Origin: Anaerolineae bacterium
GTDB lineage: Bacteria; Chloroflexota; Anaerolineae; Aggregatilineales; UBA3940
Length of the DNA: 64,000 bases
Direction of reading: 5' to 3'
Assembly (NCBI GenBank): GCA_016926255.1
Contig: JAFGOY010000035.1
Location: forward strand, 1 to 64,000
A program made the translations under genes and the position numbers. A model generated the notes under the pieces. That model was not told where the DNA came from, did not search any database, and saw only the letters and a program-made list of their open reading frames with translations. Shown here piece by piece: positions 1 through 9,200 of the stretch. Numbering within the stretch: the first letter of the stretch is position 1; the number at the start of each line of letters is the position of its first letter.

Positions 1-25
1 TCGATACCAACGCAGCGGAGTCAAG

Positions 26-1597
26 ATGGCTAAAGAAAACATCCTCGTGATCGACTACGGCACGCAGAGCGTCCGCGTGCAGATTTTCAACCCGCAGGGC
101 GACCTGCTCGACATGTCGCAGGTACACATCGAACCGTATTATATGCCGCAGCCAAGCTGGGCCGAGCAGGACCCCGATAAGTTCTGGCAGTGGCTCGTCG
201 AAGCCTGTGAGAAACTCTGGGCCTCGACCGAGATCAGCCGCGACTCGCTGGCCGGGGTGGCGATCACCACCCAGCGGGCGACGATCTTCTGCGTCGACGA
301 GGCCGGGAAGCCGCTCCGACCGGCGATCCTGTGGCTCGATCAGCGCCGCACGGAGGGCCTGAAACAGGTCGGCGGCTGGTGGGGGCTGCTGTTCGCGCTG
401 GCCGGGATGCGCGAGACGGCGGCCTACGTGCAGGGCGAGTCCGAAGTCAACTGGATCATGACCTACCAGCCGGACATCTGGGAGAAGACGCACAAGGTGT
501 TGTTCTTCTCCGGCTTCCTCGCTCATCGGCTGACCGGGCGATTCGTCGACTCGGTGGGGAGCCAGGTCGGTTACCTGCCCTTCGATTACAAGTCGAAAAC
601 CTGGGCAAAGCCAAGTGACTGGAAATGGCAGGCCGTCCCGATGGAGCCTGACAAGCTGGTCGCCGACCTGGTGCCGCCCGCCCAGCCGATGGGCGAGATC
701 AGCGCAGAAGCGTCGGCGGCGACCGGTATCCCGGCGGGCCTGCCGGTGATTGCGGCGGCGGCGGACAAAGCCTGCGAGGTGCTCGGATCGGGCGGGGTGT
801 ACCCGAACATCGGCTGCCTGAGCTACGGCACCACGGCGACGATCAACACGACGCACAAGAAATACATCGAGGTGATCCCGCTGATCCCGCCGTACCCGTC
901 GGCAGTGCCCGATGCCTACAGCCTGGAAGTGCAGGTCTATCGCGGCTACTGGATGGTAAGCTGGTTCAGCCGCGAGTTCGGGCTGCGCGAGCAGCAGATC
1001 GCCGAGCGGCGCGGGCTGCCGGTCGAGGGGCTGTTCGACAAGCTGATCGAGGACGTGCCACCCGGATCGCTGGGGCTGTTACTCCAGCCGTTCTGGTCGC
1101 CGGGACTGCGCAAGCCCGGCCCGGAAGCAAAGGGGGCGATCATCGGCTGGGGTGACGTGCATACGCGGGAGCACATGTACCGGTCGATACTGGAGGGGGT
1201 GGCCTACGCGCTGCGTGAGGGCAAAGAAAGCACCGAGCGGCGCAGCCACGTGCCGATCACCGAACTGCGGGTGGCGGGCGGTGGATCGCAAAGCGACGCG
1301 GCGATGCAGATCACGGCGGACGTGTTTGGCTTGCCGGTATCGCGCCCACACACGCACGAGGCGGCGGGGCTGGGTGCGGCAATCGACGCGGCGGTGGGAT
1401 TGGGCTTCCACGGCGATTTCGAGACGGCGGTCGGCGCGATGGTGAGGCTGGGCCGGACCTTCGAGCCGGATGCGGAAGCACACAAAATCTACGATGCCCT
1501 GTACCGGCGGGTGTACAAGAAGCTCTACAAACGGCTGAGTGGGTTCTATCACGAGATTCGGGACATCACGGGGTATCCGGCAAAGTATCGGGGATAG
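26..1597 (+). CDS. FGGY-family carbohydrate kinase
   Basis: Predicted cytoplasmic sugar kinase transferring ATP phosphate to a pentose, polyol or related substrate. The N-terminus carries the ATPase phosphate-1 loop (VIDYGTQSVRV, residues 8-18), followed by LWLDQRR near residue 100, a GTTATINT phosphate-2 loop near 270, and the C-terminal AGGGSQSD adenosine motif with QITADVFGLPV near 425. At 523 residues the length fits xylulokinase/glycerol kinase-type FGGY enzymes. A GGAG lies about 8 nt before the ATG. The partner genes that would reveal the substrate lie left of the window; xylulokinase-like is the closest guess. The family call is firm, the substrate is not. Confidence 0.9.
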   Translation: MAKENILVIDYGTQSVRVQIFNPQGDLLDMSQVHIEPYYMPQPSWAEQDPDKFWQWLVEACEKLWASTEISRDSLAGVAITTQRATIFCVDEAGKPLRPAILWLDQRRTEGLKQVGGWWGLLFALAGMRETAAYVQGESEVNWIMTYQPDIWEKTHKVLFFSGFLAHRLTGRFVDSVGSQVGYLPFDYKSKTWAKPSDWKWQAVPMEPDKLVADLVPPAQPMGEISAEASAATGIPAGLPVIAAAADKACEVLGSGGVYPNIGCLSYGTTATINTTHKKYIEVIPLIPPYPSAVPDAYSLEVQVYRGYWMVSWFSREFGLREQQIAERRGLPVEGLFDKLIEDVPPGSLGLLLQPFWSPGLRKPGPEAKGAIIGWGDVHTREHMYRSILEGVAYALREGKESTERRSHVPITELRVAGGGSQSDAAMQITADVFGLPVSRPHTHEAAGLGAAIDAAVGLGFHGDFETAVGAMVRLGRTFEPDAEAHKIYDALYRRVYKKLYKRLSGFYHEIRDITGYPAKYRG

Positions 1598-1610
1598 ATC
1601 GGCTGACCCC

Positions 1611-1672
1611 CTTCGACCGACCTTCGGTAGGCTGGCAATGTTCTTTATTGCCCATTTCCCCTGTCAGGGGGC
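1611..1672. repeat. Modular palindromic repeat (type B, inverted copy)
   Basis: Read on the minus strand this matches the copy at 44422-44526. It holds a CCCCTGACAGGGG stem, a GGGCAAT/ATTGCC hairpin around AAAGAAC, then a CCGACCTTCGGTAGG-like hairpin and GAAGGGGGTCAG. It sits in the FGGY kinase-SGNH hydrolase spacer. The pyrD 3' flank (8321-8338) carries a similar GGCAAT-AAAAAAC-ATTGC hairpin. Confidence 0.7.
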
Positions 1673-1803
1673 GATCAAGGGCGCGGGTGTGGGGAAAGAT
1701 CACCGGCAGCCTGCCGGAGTATGTTATACTTGTCCCTCGTATGGTCTGGCCTATCTTCGCCGGGACGGACGTGCTGACCCGGCGATCATCGAGAAAATGA
1801 GAC

Positions 1804-2982
1804 GTGGAAAAACGTAAAAAAACATTAACCAATATTGGGATACTGCTGGCATCGCTCCTGTTTTCTCTGGTTCTGGTCGAACTGCTGGCGCGGTTCGCGC
1901 TGTGGAACCTGCTGAACAGCGATGGGTTCAATCACTTCGCCTCGATTACGCAGCTTGAAAAGCGGTATGGTGAGAATTATTTCCTGGGGCCGGATGTCAA
2001 GTATATCCCGCACCGCTACATCGGCTACATCCCCAACCCGGCCTATCACACCGAAACCGACCGCCACAATTCGATGGGCTACCGGGGCGACGAGTTCGAG
2101 GTGCCGAAGCCGGAAGGAACCTTCCGGATCGTCTGCCTGGGCGGATCGACCACCTACTCGTACGGCGTCGACGATTACCATGTCTCGTACCCGTACCTGC
2201 TTCAGCAGGTGTTGAACGAGCGGGGCTATACGAATGTCGAGGTGATCAACGCCGGGGCGGGATCGTATGCGTCGTGGGAGTCGCTGCTCAACCTGGAATT
2301 TCGCGTGCTCGACATCGACCCCGACCTGCTGATCATCTATCACGGTCTCAACGATGTCTACCCGCGCATGGTGTGGCCGCCCGAAGCCTATACCGGCGAC
2401 AACGCCGGTTCGGTCAGGCCGCTGATCGAAGAGGTGCGGGTGCCGCCGATCTGGCAGTATTCGACGGCAGCGCGGATGTTCGCGGTGACGCTGGGGCTGT
2501 CCGAGCCGCAGAGCGCGCTCGACTTCACCCGCCACCGCCGCCCCGATACCTATTACGAGCTTGAGTTCAGGCAGCAGGTGCGGGCGGGCACGTATCCGTC
2601 GGGGTTCTTCACCGAAGTCTCAATCGACGAGATGCTGGAAGCCAACCCGCCGATCTATTATGAGCGCAACCTGCGGGACATGGTGGCGATTGCCGACGCC
2701 CACGACATCCCGATAGTGCTGTCGACCTTTGCCTATTCGATGGAGTTCCCCGAAGACGAGCGCTCGCGCTCGGAATACTGGGACGCCATCGACGAGAACA
2801 ACGAAGCGATGCGGGCGGTCGGGGAGAGCCCCAACGCCTACCTGTTCGATTTTGCGACGATCATGCCGGGGGACGTGGAGTACTTCACCGATGGCCGTCA
2901 CTACACGGCGGAGGGCAATGCATACCGGGCGGAGTTGTACGCCGATTACCTGATCGAGAATGGGCTGATCCCGGAGCCGTAG
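1804..2982 (+). CDS. Membrane-anchored SGNH/GDSL-family hydrolase
   Basis: The GTG start gives a Lys-rich N-terminus and one membrane segment (residues about 9-35), so the rest is probably outside the cell. The SGNH blocks are visible: GGSTTYSYG with nucleophile Ser115, GAGS near 151 for the oxyanion glycine, GLND with Asn183, and DGRHYTAEGN near the C-terminus supplying Asp and His. Length (392 aa) fits the membrane-tethered SGNH esterases often found with polysaccharide or cell-envelope modification. The substrate is unknown; acyl or acetyl esters on surface glycans are a reasonable guess. A weak hairpin terminator follows the stop. Confidence 0.8.
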   Translation: MEKRKKTLTNIGILLASLLFSLVLVELLARFALWNLLNSDGFNHFASITQLEKRYGENYFLGPDVKYIPHRYIGYIPNPAYHTETDRHNSMGYRGDEFEVPKPEGTFRIVCLGGSTTYSYGVDDYHVSYPYLLQQVLNERGYTNVEVINAGAGSYASWESLLNLEFRVLDIDPDLLIIYHGLNDVYPRMVWPPEAYTGDNAGSVRPLIEEVRVPPIWQYSTAARMFAVTLGLSEPQSALDFTRHRRPDTYYELEFRQQVRAGTYPSGFFTEVSIDEMLEANPPIYYERNLRDMVAIADAHDIPIVLSTFAYSMEFPEDERSRSEYWDAIDENNEAMRAVGESPNAYLFDFATIMPGDVEYFTDGRHYTAEGNAYRAELYADYLIENGLIPEP

Positions 2983-3008
2983 ACAACTGACAGTTCATCA
3001 GTTGTTTT
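2983..3008 (+). terminator. Hairpin terminator after SGNH hydrolase
   Basis: ACAACTGA and TCAGTTGT form an 8-bp stem around a 7-nt loop, followed by a short T run. It starts at the stop of the SGNH gene. Modest strength because the stem is AT-containing and the T run is short. Confidence 0.5.
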
Positions 3009-3010
3009 GG

Positions 3011-3120
3011 TTTCGCCTTCGGCGAAACATCCATGAGCCTTTTATCGATCCCGGGGCTGAAGCCGCCGGGCTAAACATCTGGGGGCGACCTACGACCGAT
3101 GGTCGTACAGTGTCGCCCCT
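3011..3120. repeat. Intergenic nested hairpins (TTTCGCC/GGCGAAA and GCGACC/GGTCG modules)
   Basis: Two stem-loops fill the convergent SGNH-LysM spacer. TTTCGCC-TTC-GGCGAAA is at 3011-3027. At about 3084-3119 an outer GGGGCGAC/GTCGCCCC stem encloses an inner ACGACC-GAT-GGTCGT hairpin. The CGACC-nnn-GGTCG unit recurs at many spacers in this window. Confidence 0.6.
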
Positions 3121-3157
3121 TTGAAGATCGATATACCGAATTTGGGTTAGTGGGGCG

Positions 3158-4777
3158 CTAATTGAAATCCGCCGGGGTGAAGGCGTTGAGATACTCGCCG
3201 CCAGCATGCGCTTCGCGAGTTCTATCGCCGTTCACCAGCGCACCATAATACTCACCTCCGAACGAAACCGCCGTCCAGCCGTCGAAGTTCAACTGCGGGG
3301 CCGGGATCGTCAGGGGGCATTGGCTGCAATCAGCCGGTATCCATACGCCGTTGTAGCGCCGCGCGATATGCAGGTGTGTTGAGTAGCTTACGCCGCCTTC
3401 GCAGGAGGGGTGTCCAAGTGGGTCACCCTGGCTGACCGTCTGTCCTTCCACAACTGGCCGATCTTCACTCGATAGATGCAGGTAAAACACCGTCCAGCCG
3501 GTGCCCTCGTAACCATCGCCATCCAGGTCGAGGATCACGATTCCATAGTCGCTCCGTGCGATCACGCCATCGGCCACCGCCCGCGCCCAGGTTGGGGAGA
3601 CATTGCAGCCATTGGCATCGTCTGGTGCAAAGTCAAGTGCTGCCCAGCTGCTGCTCCCCCAGCCGCCGTGCGGCCCGCTGGTGAAGTACCATTTCTCGTT
3701 TGCCGTGTCCCAGGGCATGCTCATTGATGGTTGTGTCAGCCCCGTCGGGATCAATGGTTCGACCGCGTACCGAAACGGGTCACCAAAGAGGCTCCTGTAG
3801 ACCGTAATGAACCCATCCGGCCCGACCGCCGCGCTCCACCGGTAATGGTTTCGAGTCCGGGCCAGCCAGACCTGCACCGCCGCCGTCCCGGCGTTGATCG
3901 CTGGGTCCATCGCGACCCGCAGCCCGTCTTCCAGCACCAGTGTCGAAAGTCCCTGCTCGCGCCAGCCGTAGTAACCAGCTGCCAGCGCCTTCCCCGCCCA
4001 GTCGAGTTGTTTATACAGGCCAACGATCTGATCGGGCTTTTCGGTGTAATCCATCGGGTACCTGATCATCGCATTGGGGAGAGTCGAATGGCTCAGCCAC
4101 TGGCTCTGGTATTCGAGCATCGCCAGCAGCAGCCGGGGGTTGATGCTCTGTTCAACGGCCACCCGCTCGACCAGGTCGACGCCGCTCCACATGATGTCGT
4201 CTATTTCTTCCTGATAGCCTGCGAGAAAACTATCTGGCCGGTTGCTGCTGACCCACTCGCCCACGTCGAAGCCCTTCGCCGCCGGCCCGTAGACCAGTTC
4301 GCTGTCCGGGATGAGTTTGTTCGATGGCCCAACCGTCTCGATCAGGCTGGGTATGATCAACTCGTCCCCCTCCGAGATCAGACTCGCGTTGTAAAGACCG
4401 TTGGCCGCCACGATCATGTCAACCGTGACCCCGTATTGTGCAGCGATTGTCCCCAGTGTATCGCCAGACTGCACCACGTGGACCTGTTCCGTGTTCGGGG
4501 CAGTCACCGCCGCGCGCGTCGGATCGGGGGTGGGGACAAAGTCCGGAATCGGGGGCGGCACTTCAATTGGCGACTCATCACCGATGGCGTCCGCCGAATC
4601 CGCACCACCACCGCCGATCTCTGCCGGGGAACCATTTCCGGCTGACGGTACAAACGTCGGAGTAGCCGTTCCCAGGGTGATGGGGCTGTCATCTGGCTGG
4701 CAGGCGATCAGCGCTGCGAAAGCAATCAGCATAGTAGTCAGAATGAGGATTCTTTTTGGAGTGGTGTCTGGTTTCAT
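3158..4777 (-). CDS. LysM domain and M23-like peptidase lipoprotein
   Basis: Likely lipoprotein (signal peptide with lipobox ALIAC, Cys26), then a Pro/Thr/Gly-rich linker (28-95) and one LysM domain (about 99-143, HVVQSGDTLGTIAAQYG) for peptidoglycan binding. After a roughly 200-residue helical middle region comes an M23/LytM-like fold: LDFAPDD near 383, YLHLSS near 435 and THLHIARR with His468 and His470. The canonical first zinc-site motif HxGxD is not seen; the nearest preceding His is in GPHGGWG, so metal binding is uncertain. It may be a peptidoglycan endopeptidase or a non-catalytic murein-binding lipoprotein. It stands alone on the minus strand, with a weak ribosome site. Confidence 0.8.
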   Translation of the reverse strand: MKPDTTPKRILILTTMLIAFAALIACQPDDSPITLGTATPTFVPSAGNGSPAEIGGGGADSADAIGDESPIEVPPPIPDFVPTPDPTRAAVTAPNTEQVHVVQSGDTLGTIAAQYGVTVDMIVAANGLYNASLISEGDELIIPSLIETVGPSNKLIPDSELVYGPAAKGFDVGEWVSSNRPDSFLAGYQEEIDDIMWSGVDLVERVAVEQSINPRLLLAMLEYQSQWLSHSTLPNAMIRYPMDYTEKPDQIVGLYKQLDWAGKALAAGYYGWREQGLSTLVLEDGLRVAMDPAINAGTAAVQVWLARTRNHYRWSAAVGPDGFITVYRSLFGDPFRYAVEPLIPTGLTQPSMSMPWDTANEKWYFTSGPHGGWGSSSWAALDFAPDDANGCNVSPTWARAVADGVIARSDYGIVILDLDGDGYEGTGWTVFYLHLSSEDRPVVEGQTVSQGDPLGHPSCEGGVSYSTHLHIARRYNGVWIPADCSQCPLTIPAPQLNFDGWTAVSFGGEYYGALVNGDRTREAHAGGEYLNAFTPADFN

Positions 4778-5014
4778 CCGGGATGTAAACTAACTCCGTA
4801 TGTAGGTTTTCTGTATGAAAAGGGAAGGGCCTTGCGGGATACCAGAACCAACCTGCCAGGAACTCCCGGATGGATATTAACACATTTATGGTCACCGTGG
4901 TCTGCATCATTGACGGAATCCCTGTGGTTGTTTCTTTTTTGTATTGATCGCCAAACGAATCTACTATAGAATAAAGATACGTCTTACGATTGTTTGATCG
5001 ATTGAGGAAATGTT

Positions 5015-5221
5015 ATGGAAACCGTGACAGTCTCATCCAAGTTTCAGGTCGTCATACCGAGGCACGTGCGCGAGGCGATGGACATACAGCCGGGGCAGAA
5101 AATGGAGGTCATTCCACTGGAAAACCGGATCGTCTATGTGCCGGTGCGCCCAATCGGGCAGATGCGGGGATTTTTAGAGGGAATCGACACAACTATCGAG
5201 CGGGAGCCTGACCGCGTATGA
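5015..5221 (+). CDS. AbrB/VapB-type antitoxin
   Basis: A 68-residue swapped-hairpin (SpoVT-AbrB) DNA-binding protein: VSSKFQVVIPRHVREAMDI then PGQKMEVIPLENRIVYVPVRP. The C-terminal tail (RGFLEGIDTTIEREPDRV) would be the toxin-binding arm. The stop overlaps the next gene's ATG (ATGA), so it is translationally coupled to the PIN-domain toxin. In such pairs the antitoxin neutralises the nuclease and represses the operon. No clear operator palindrome was found upstream. Confidence 0.85.
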   Translation: METVTVSSKFQVVIPRHVREAMDIQPGQKMEVIPLENRIVYVPVRPIGQMRGFLEGIDTTIEREPDRV

Positions 5222-5598
5222 ACGTTGTCGACTCGTCAGGTTGGATGGAGTATTTCGCCAACGGCCCGAATGCCGATTTCTTCGCCCCGGCGATTGAGGA
5301 TACCGATTCGCTGATCGTGCCCGTGATCTGCCTGTATGAAGTATTCAAGCACATCTTCAAGCAGCGCGGCGAACAGTCGGCGCTGGAAGCGGTCGCGGCG
5401 ATGATGCAGGGCAGGGTGATCGATCTGACGGCGACGCTGGCACTATCCGCTGCGAGGCTGTCGGTTGACCTGGGCCTGCCGATGGCGGATTCGATGATCC
5501 TGGTGATGGCGCGGTCGCAGAACGCGGTCGTGTGGACGCAGGACTCGGATTTCGAAGGACTGGACGGCGTGCAGTACATCAGGCATAAGAAGGGATGA
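5218..5598 (+). CDS. PIN-domain ribonuclease toxin (VapC-like)
   Basis: 126-residue PIN domain, normal length for VapC toxins, which cut tRNA or other RNA using Mg2+. The acidic quartet is present: Asp5 (VVDSSGW), Glu41 (CLYEVFK), Asp91 (MADSMIL) and Asp109/Asp111 (WTQDSDF). It starts by a 4-nt ATGA overlap with the AbrB-type antitoxin, the standard antitoxin-first order. The sequence looks intact, so it is likely active. The RNA target cannot be read from the sequence. A MITE-like element begins 3 bp after the stop. Confidence 0.88.
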   Translation: MNVVDSSGWMEYFANGPNADFFAPAIEDTDSLIVPVICLYEVFKHIFKQRGEQSALEAVAAMMQGRVIDLTATLALSAARLSVDLGLPMADSMILVMARSQNAVVWTQDSDFEGLDGVQYIRHKKG

Positions 5599-5601
5599 AC
5601 C

Positions 5602-5765
5602 TTGATTGCCAGTCAGGTGTGTTCGTGTGATTTGAAGCAAGGACCCCCTCTGAACGACGACTAGCCGTTCATCTCCCCCTTGCAAGGGGGAGATAAGGCG
5701 AGTGGAACGAGCTTGAGAGGGGGTTTTCAGAGCCGTAAAAGCACCATCCCATGAATTAGCAATCA
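5602..5765. mobile_element. MITE-like element, copy 1 (164 bp, terminal inverted repeats)
   Basis: Ends are TTGATTGCCAGT (5602-5613) and AATTAGCAATCA (5754-5765), imperfect inverted repeats. Inside, CCCCCTCTGAACG and GCTTGAGAGGGGG arms enclose the palindrome CTCCCCCTTGCAAGGGGGAG. The copy at 23152-23316, in opposite orientation, aligns along the whole length at roughly 80% by eye. No coding capacity and no clear target-site duplication. Confidence 0.72.
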
Positions 5766-5791
5766 GTGTAATGGATAAGGGAGAGTCTCTG

Positions 5792-6211
5792 ATGAAGTCA
5801 TATCGAAAAGAGCTGTGGTTCAACGTGCCGAATCGACGCGGGTTCGTCAACATCACCGGGGAGGTTCGGGAGGCGCTGCGCGAGAGCGGCATCAAAGAAG
5901 GGTTGTGTCTGGTCAACGCGATGCACATCACCGCCTCGGTGTTCATCAACGACAACGAAAGCGGGCTGCATCACGATTACGAGGAATGGCTGGAGAAGCT
6001 GGCCCCGCACGAGCCGATCGGGCAGTATCAGCACAATCGAACGGGTGAGGACAACGCCGACGCGCACATGAAGCGTCAGGTGATGGGCCGCGAGGTGGTC
6101 GTCGCGGTGACCGATGGCAAGCTCGACTTCGGCCCCTGGGAGGCGATCTTCTACGGGGAGTTCGACGGGCGGCGGCGGAAGCGGGCACTGATTAAGATTA
6201 TCGGAGAGTAA
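5792..6211 (+). CDS. yjbQ: YjbQ/UPF0047 family protein
   Basis: 139-residue single-domain protein of the YjbQ family, some members of which show weak thiamine-phosphate synthase activity. The family signature is clear: [18 protein letters not shown], then [15 protein letters not shown] and [21 protein letters not shown]. The ATG at 5792 was chosen over one 21 bases earlier because GGGAGAG lies about 8 nt before it. It is followed after 10 bp by the patatin-like gene, so the two may be co-transcribed. The physiological substrate of this family remains unsettled. Confidence 0.88.
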   Translation: MKSYRKELWFNVPNRRGFVNITGEVREALRESGIKEGLCLVNAMHITASVFINDNESGLHHDYEEWLEKLAPHEPIGQYQHNRTGEDNADAHMKRQVMGREVVVAVTDGKLDFGPWEAIFYGEFDGRRRKRALIKIIGE

Positions 6212-6221
6212 GGGCGTATCG

Positions 6222-7250
6222 ATGATCCTTCCGAAATTTGTCGACAGGATCAAATCCCGGTTCGATCACGGGTTCAAGAAACGCCTGTACAGGAACCTGG
6301 TATTCAAGGGCGGCGGGGTGCGGGGGATCGCCTATATGGGCGCTCTGGAAGTGCTCGACGACCTGGGCATCGTCGACAATATCGAGCGCGTCGCCGGTAC
6401 CTCGGCGGGCGCTATCGCGGCGGCGCTGGTCAGCTTCCGGCTGAAGGCTGATGAAACCAGAGACCTGTTCAACTCACTCGATATTCCCAGGGTGGCACAA
6501 AGCCTGACCGATGAACGCGATCAGAAGTTCTGGGAGCCGAAACGGGACGACAACTACAGGCGATTCTTCAGCAGCTATGGCTGGTACTCAAGCCAGTACT
6601 TTCATCGATGGCTCGAAGGAGTCATCGTCGGGCAGTGTGATGGCAACGGGCGGGCGACATTCAGGGAGTTCAAGGAACGCGGTTTTCGTGACCTGTATGT
6701 TGTGGCGGCGAACGTTTCGCGCCACCGGGCGGAGGTTTTTTCGGCGGTCGACACCCCCGATGTCGCTGTAGCCGATGCTGTGCGCATGTCGATGTCTATT
6801 CCGATCTTCTTCGAGGCGCTGCGTTTCGACGGACGGCAGCTTGGCCAGGGAGATTACTATACCGACGGTGGCATCTATGACAATTTCCCGATGCACATCT
6901 TCGACGACGAGGCGTATGTCAGCCAGAATTGGGCCTTTCGTGAAGGCATCAACTGGGAGACGCTGGGCCTGTTCCTGTACCCGGAGAAGATCGCAAGCCT
7001 GTCCGAGCCGGAGCTGCCGGAAAACGTGTGGCAGTTCCTGCTCCTGTCGCTGCGAAACATGTACGACGCTCACCAGATATCAAACTACCAGACCAACCCG
7101 GTGGACAAACACCGAACGATTGAGATCAGCGACTGTGGTATAACGGCGGTCGATTTCGACATCGAACTGGGGAGCGAGAAGTATCACCAGTTGTACGCTT
7201 CCGGCCAGCAGTCGGTACGCACTTTCTTCAATCTTGATGATCCATCCTGA
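6222..7250 (+). CDS. Patatin-like phospholipase / acyl hydrolase
   Basis: Serine acyl hydrolase of the patatin/RssA type (342 aa). Oxyanion glycines are in FKGGGVRGIAY (residues 30-35), the nucleophile Ser61 sits in GTSAG, and the dyad Asp215 is in YYTDGGIYDNFP. There is no signal peptide, so it is probably cytoplasmic and acts on membrane phospholipids or other acyl esters. It starts 10 bp after yjbQ and ends 30 bp before pyrD in the same direction. All catalytic residues are intact. Confidence 0.9.
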   Translation: MILPKFVDRIKSRFDHGFKKRLYRNLVFKGGGVRGIAYMGALEVLDDLGIVDNIERVAGTSAGAIAAALVSFRLKADETRDLFNSLDIPRVAQSLTDERDQKFWEPKRDDNYRRFFSSYGWYSSQYFHRWLEGVIVGQCDGNGRATFREFKERGFRDLYVVAANVSRHRAEVFSAVDTPDVAVADAVRMSMSIPIFFEALRFDGRQLGQGDYYTDGGIYDNFPMHIFDDEAYVSQNWAFREGINWETLGLFLYPEKIASLSEPELPENVWQFLLLSLRNMYDAHQISNYQTNPVDKHRTIEISDCGITAVDFDIELGSEKYHQLYASGQQSVRTFFNLDDPS

Positions 7251-7280
7251 CAACACATAACGATTACACGATTAGAGGCC

Positions 7281-8318
7281 ATGACATTTTACGAGTTCAC
7301 CTACAAACACTTCCTATCGAAGCTCGACCCGGAATGGATACACGACGCGGTAGTCGGCGGGCTGCGGATCGCGGGGCAGATCGCCCCGGCGCGGGCGCTG
7401 ATGCGATCCCTGTACGGCGTCCCCTCGATGCCGGTCGAGGCGCTGGGCATGACCTTCGATCACCCGTTGGGGATGGCGGGGGGCTTCGACAAAGAGGGCG
7501 AGTGCCTCGCCGCGACTGCCGCGCTGGGCTTCAGCTTCGTCGAGGTCGGCACGGTGACGCCGCATCCGCAGCCGGGCAATCCGAAGCCGCGAATCTTCCG
7601 GCTGGTCGAAGACCAGGGCTTGATCAACCGGATGGGCTTCCCCGGTAAAGGGATGGACGTGCTGGCGCGGAACCTGGAACGGCAGCGCGTGCCGGGGCTG
7701 CGGATCGGGATCAGTCTGGGGAAGAACAAGGATACCCCGCTCGCCGATGCGCACGCGGATTACAGCGCCGGGCTGCGTCGACTGTACGCGCCGGGCGATT
7801 TCTTTGCGATCAACGTCAGCTCACCGAACACACCCGAACTGCGGAAGCTGCAATCGAGCGAGTACCTCTCGGAGTTGCTGGCGCGGCTCCGGGCGCAGAT
7901 CGGCGAATTAGCGGGCGATGATCGGCCAAAGCCGCTGCTGGTGAAAATCTCGCCCGACCTGGGCTGGGACGAGATCGACGAGCTGCTCGACCTGAGCTTG
8001 CAGCATGGCGTCGCGGGGATCATCGCTACGAACACCACCCGCAGCCGCGAAGATTTGCGCGGGAAGAATCGGGGCGAGGAGGGCGGACTGTCGGGCGCAC
8101 CCCTGCGCGAGCGGTCGACGGCGGTGATCCGGCATATCAGGGAGCAGGTGGGCAACCGGCTGACGATCATCGGGGTGGGGGGCGTGTTCAGCGGTGACGA
8201 CCTGCGGGAGAAGCTTGACGCCGGGGCGACGCTCGTGCAGGCGTATACCGGCTTCATCTACCGGGGGCCTGCCTTCGTGAAGCGGGTGATGTCGGAGTAT
8301 GGGGATTCGATCCGCTAA
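7281..8318 (+). CDS. pyrD: Dihydroorotate dehydrogenase (quinone), class 2
   Basis: FMN enzyme oxidising dihydroorotate to orotate in pyrimidine synthesis with quinone as acceptor. Length 345 aa and the N-terminal helical extension (FYEFTYKHFLSKLDPEWIHD) mark the membrane-associated class 2 form. Signatures: PLGMAGGFDKEGE (63-74), NPKPRIFRL (100-108), INRMGFPGKG, catalytic-serine motif NVSSPNTPEL (178-187), ATNTTRSR, and the phosphate-site IGVGGVFSGDDLREKL near the C-terminus. The second FMN phosphate region AYTGFIYRGP is also present. No other pyr gene is adjacent. Confidence 0.95.
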   Translation: MTFYEFTYKHFLSKLDPEWIHDAVVGGLRIAGQIAPARALMRSLYGVPSMPVEALGMTFDHPLGMAGGFDKEGECLAATAALGFSFVEVGTVTPHPQPGNPKPRIFRLVEDQGLINRMGFPGKGMDVLARNLERQRVPGLRIGISLGKNKDTPLADAHADYSAGLRRLYAPGDFFAINVSSPNTPELRKLQSSEYLSELLARLRAQIGELAGDDRPKPLLVKISPDLGWDEIDELLDLSLQHGVAGIIATNTTRSREDLRGKNRGEEGGLSGAPLRERSTAVIRHIREQVGNRLTIIGVGGVFSGDDLREKLDAGATLVQAYTGFIYRGPAFVKRVMSEYGDSIR

Positions 8319-8484
8319 TTGGCAATAAAAAACATTGCGGCGAATTACGCTAATGATAAGTCTTACCGGGATTATTGGCGCAGGAACGTGGAAGTATCGT
8401 ATCTGTGGGCAGAAAATGATTGTCCACAGATGTCACAGATAAAAAATCTGCGAATTAGAGGGGGCACTGCTCCCTGTGACGGTG

Positions 8485-9048
8485 CTATCTAAACCGTATA
8501 AGATAAATACCTATCAAGGCCGCCGCAGTGACTACCACACCAAGCACGACAAGGGAGCAGCTGATCACTTTCTGCGCACGCGGGACGCGCCACATCGAGT
8601 CGTCTGACAGATCGGGCAGCGGGCCGGTATAGCCATGATCGGTAAGCATGGCCGTGATCCGCTGTGCGACCGCGCGGGTCTGCTTGCGCTCAGGCTTTCC
8701 TGCGCCCCGGATGCGAACCAACGGCCAGCCCTCGGCTTCAGGTTGTTCCAACTGAATAATTGGAAAGTTGACGATACTTCCGGGCATACCGGTCTTTGTC
8801 TCACCGGTGATGATGCCGCCAAGATAGTGGCTGATGAATGTGTGGGGTTCGGCGATTTTTATTATCGTGAAGCGGCATACGGTATCGGGTTTGAATTCGC
8901 AGGTCATTTGATTCCAGAGTATAACCGATTCAAAGCGGAGCGTTCCGTCGCTATCGTCGGTGAGCATCCTTGCCTTCACCCACGTAGAAGTAAAGCCTTC
9001 AGCACCACGCTCGTACTCGATATAAACCTTCGTCGGCTGTGCTGCCAT
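8485..9048 (-). CDS. Hypothetical protein with C-terminal membrane anchor
   Basis: 187 residues with no recognised domain. The first 155 residues are predicted soluble, mixed alpha/beta (begins AAQPTKVYIEYERGAEGFTST; basic stretch GKPERKQTRAVAQRITAML near 120). One strongly hydrophobic segment follows (about 162-184, SLVVLGVVVTAAALIGIYLI), then RFR. This suggests a tail-anchored protein facing the cytoplasm. It is transcribed away from the neighbouring TetR operon. Codon use matches its surroundings. Confidence 0.6.
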   Translation of the reverse strand: MAAQPTKVYIEYERGAEGFTSTWVKARMLTDDSDGTLRFESVILWNQMTCEFKPDTVCRFTIIKIAEPHTFISHYLGGIITGETKTGMPGSIVNFPIIQLEQPEAEGWPLVRIRGAGKPERKQTRAVAQRITAMLTDHGYTGPLPDLSDDSMWRVPRAQKVISCSLVVLGVVVTAAALIGIYLIRFR

Positions 9049-9200
9049 CGATTCCCCCTGGATATGTTGAGAAAGCCTGATCGATCTTACATGTGTCTGA
9101 GATTGAGCACAACAGCGCCATCACCGTTCCTGGGGTTCAACCCACCCAGGAGCTTTTTGTGTTGAGTCAGGAGCATGACCGGATTCCTATAAATTGGGTA

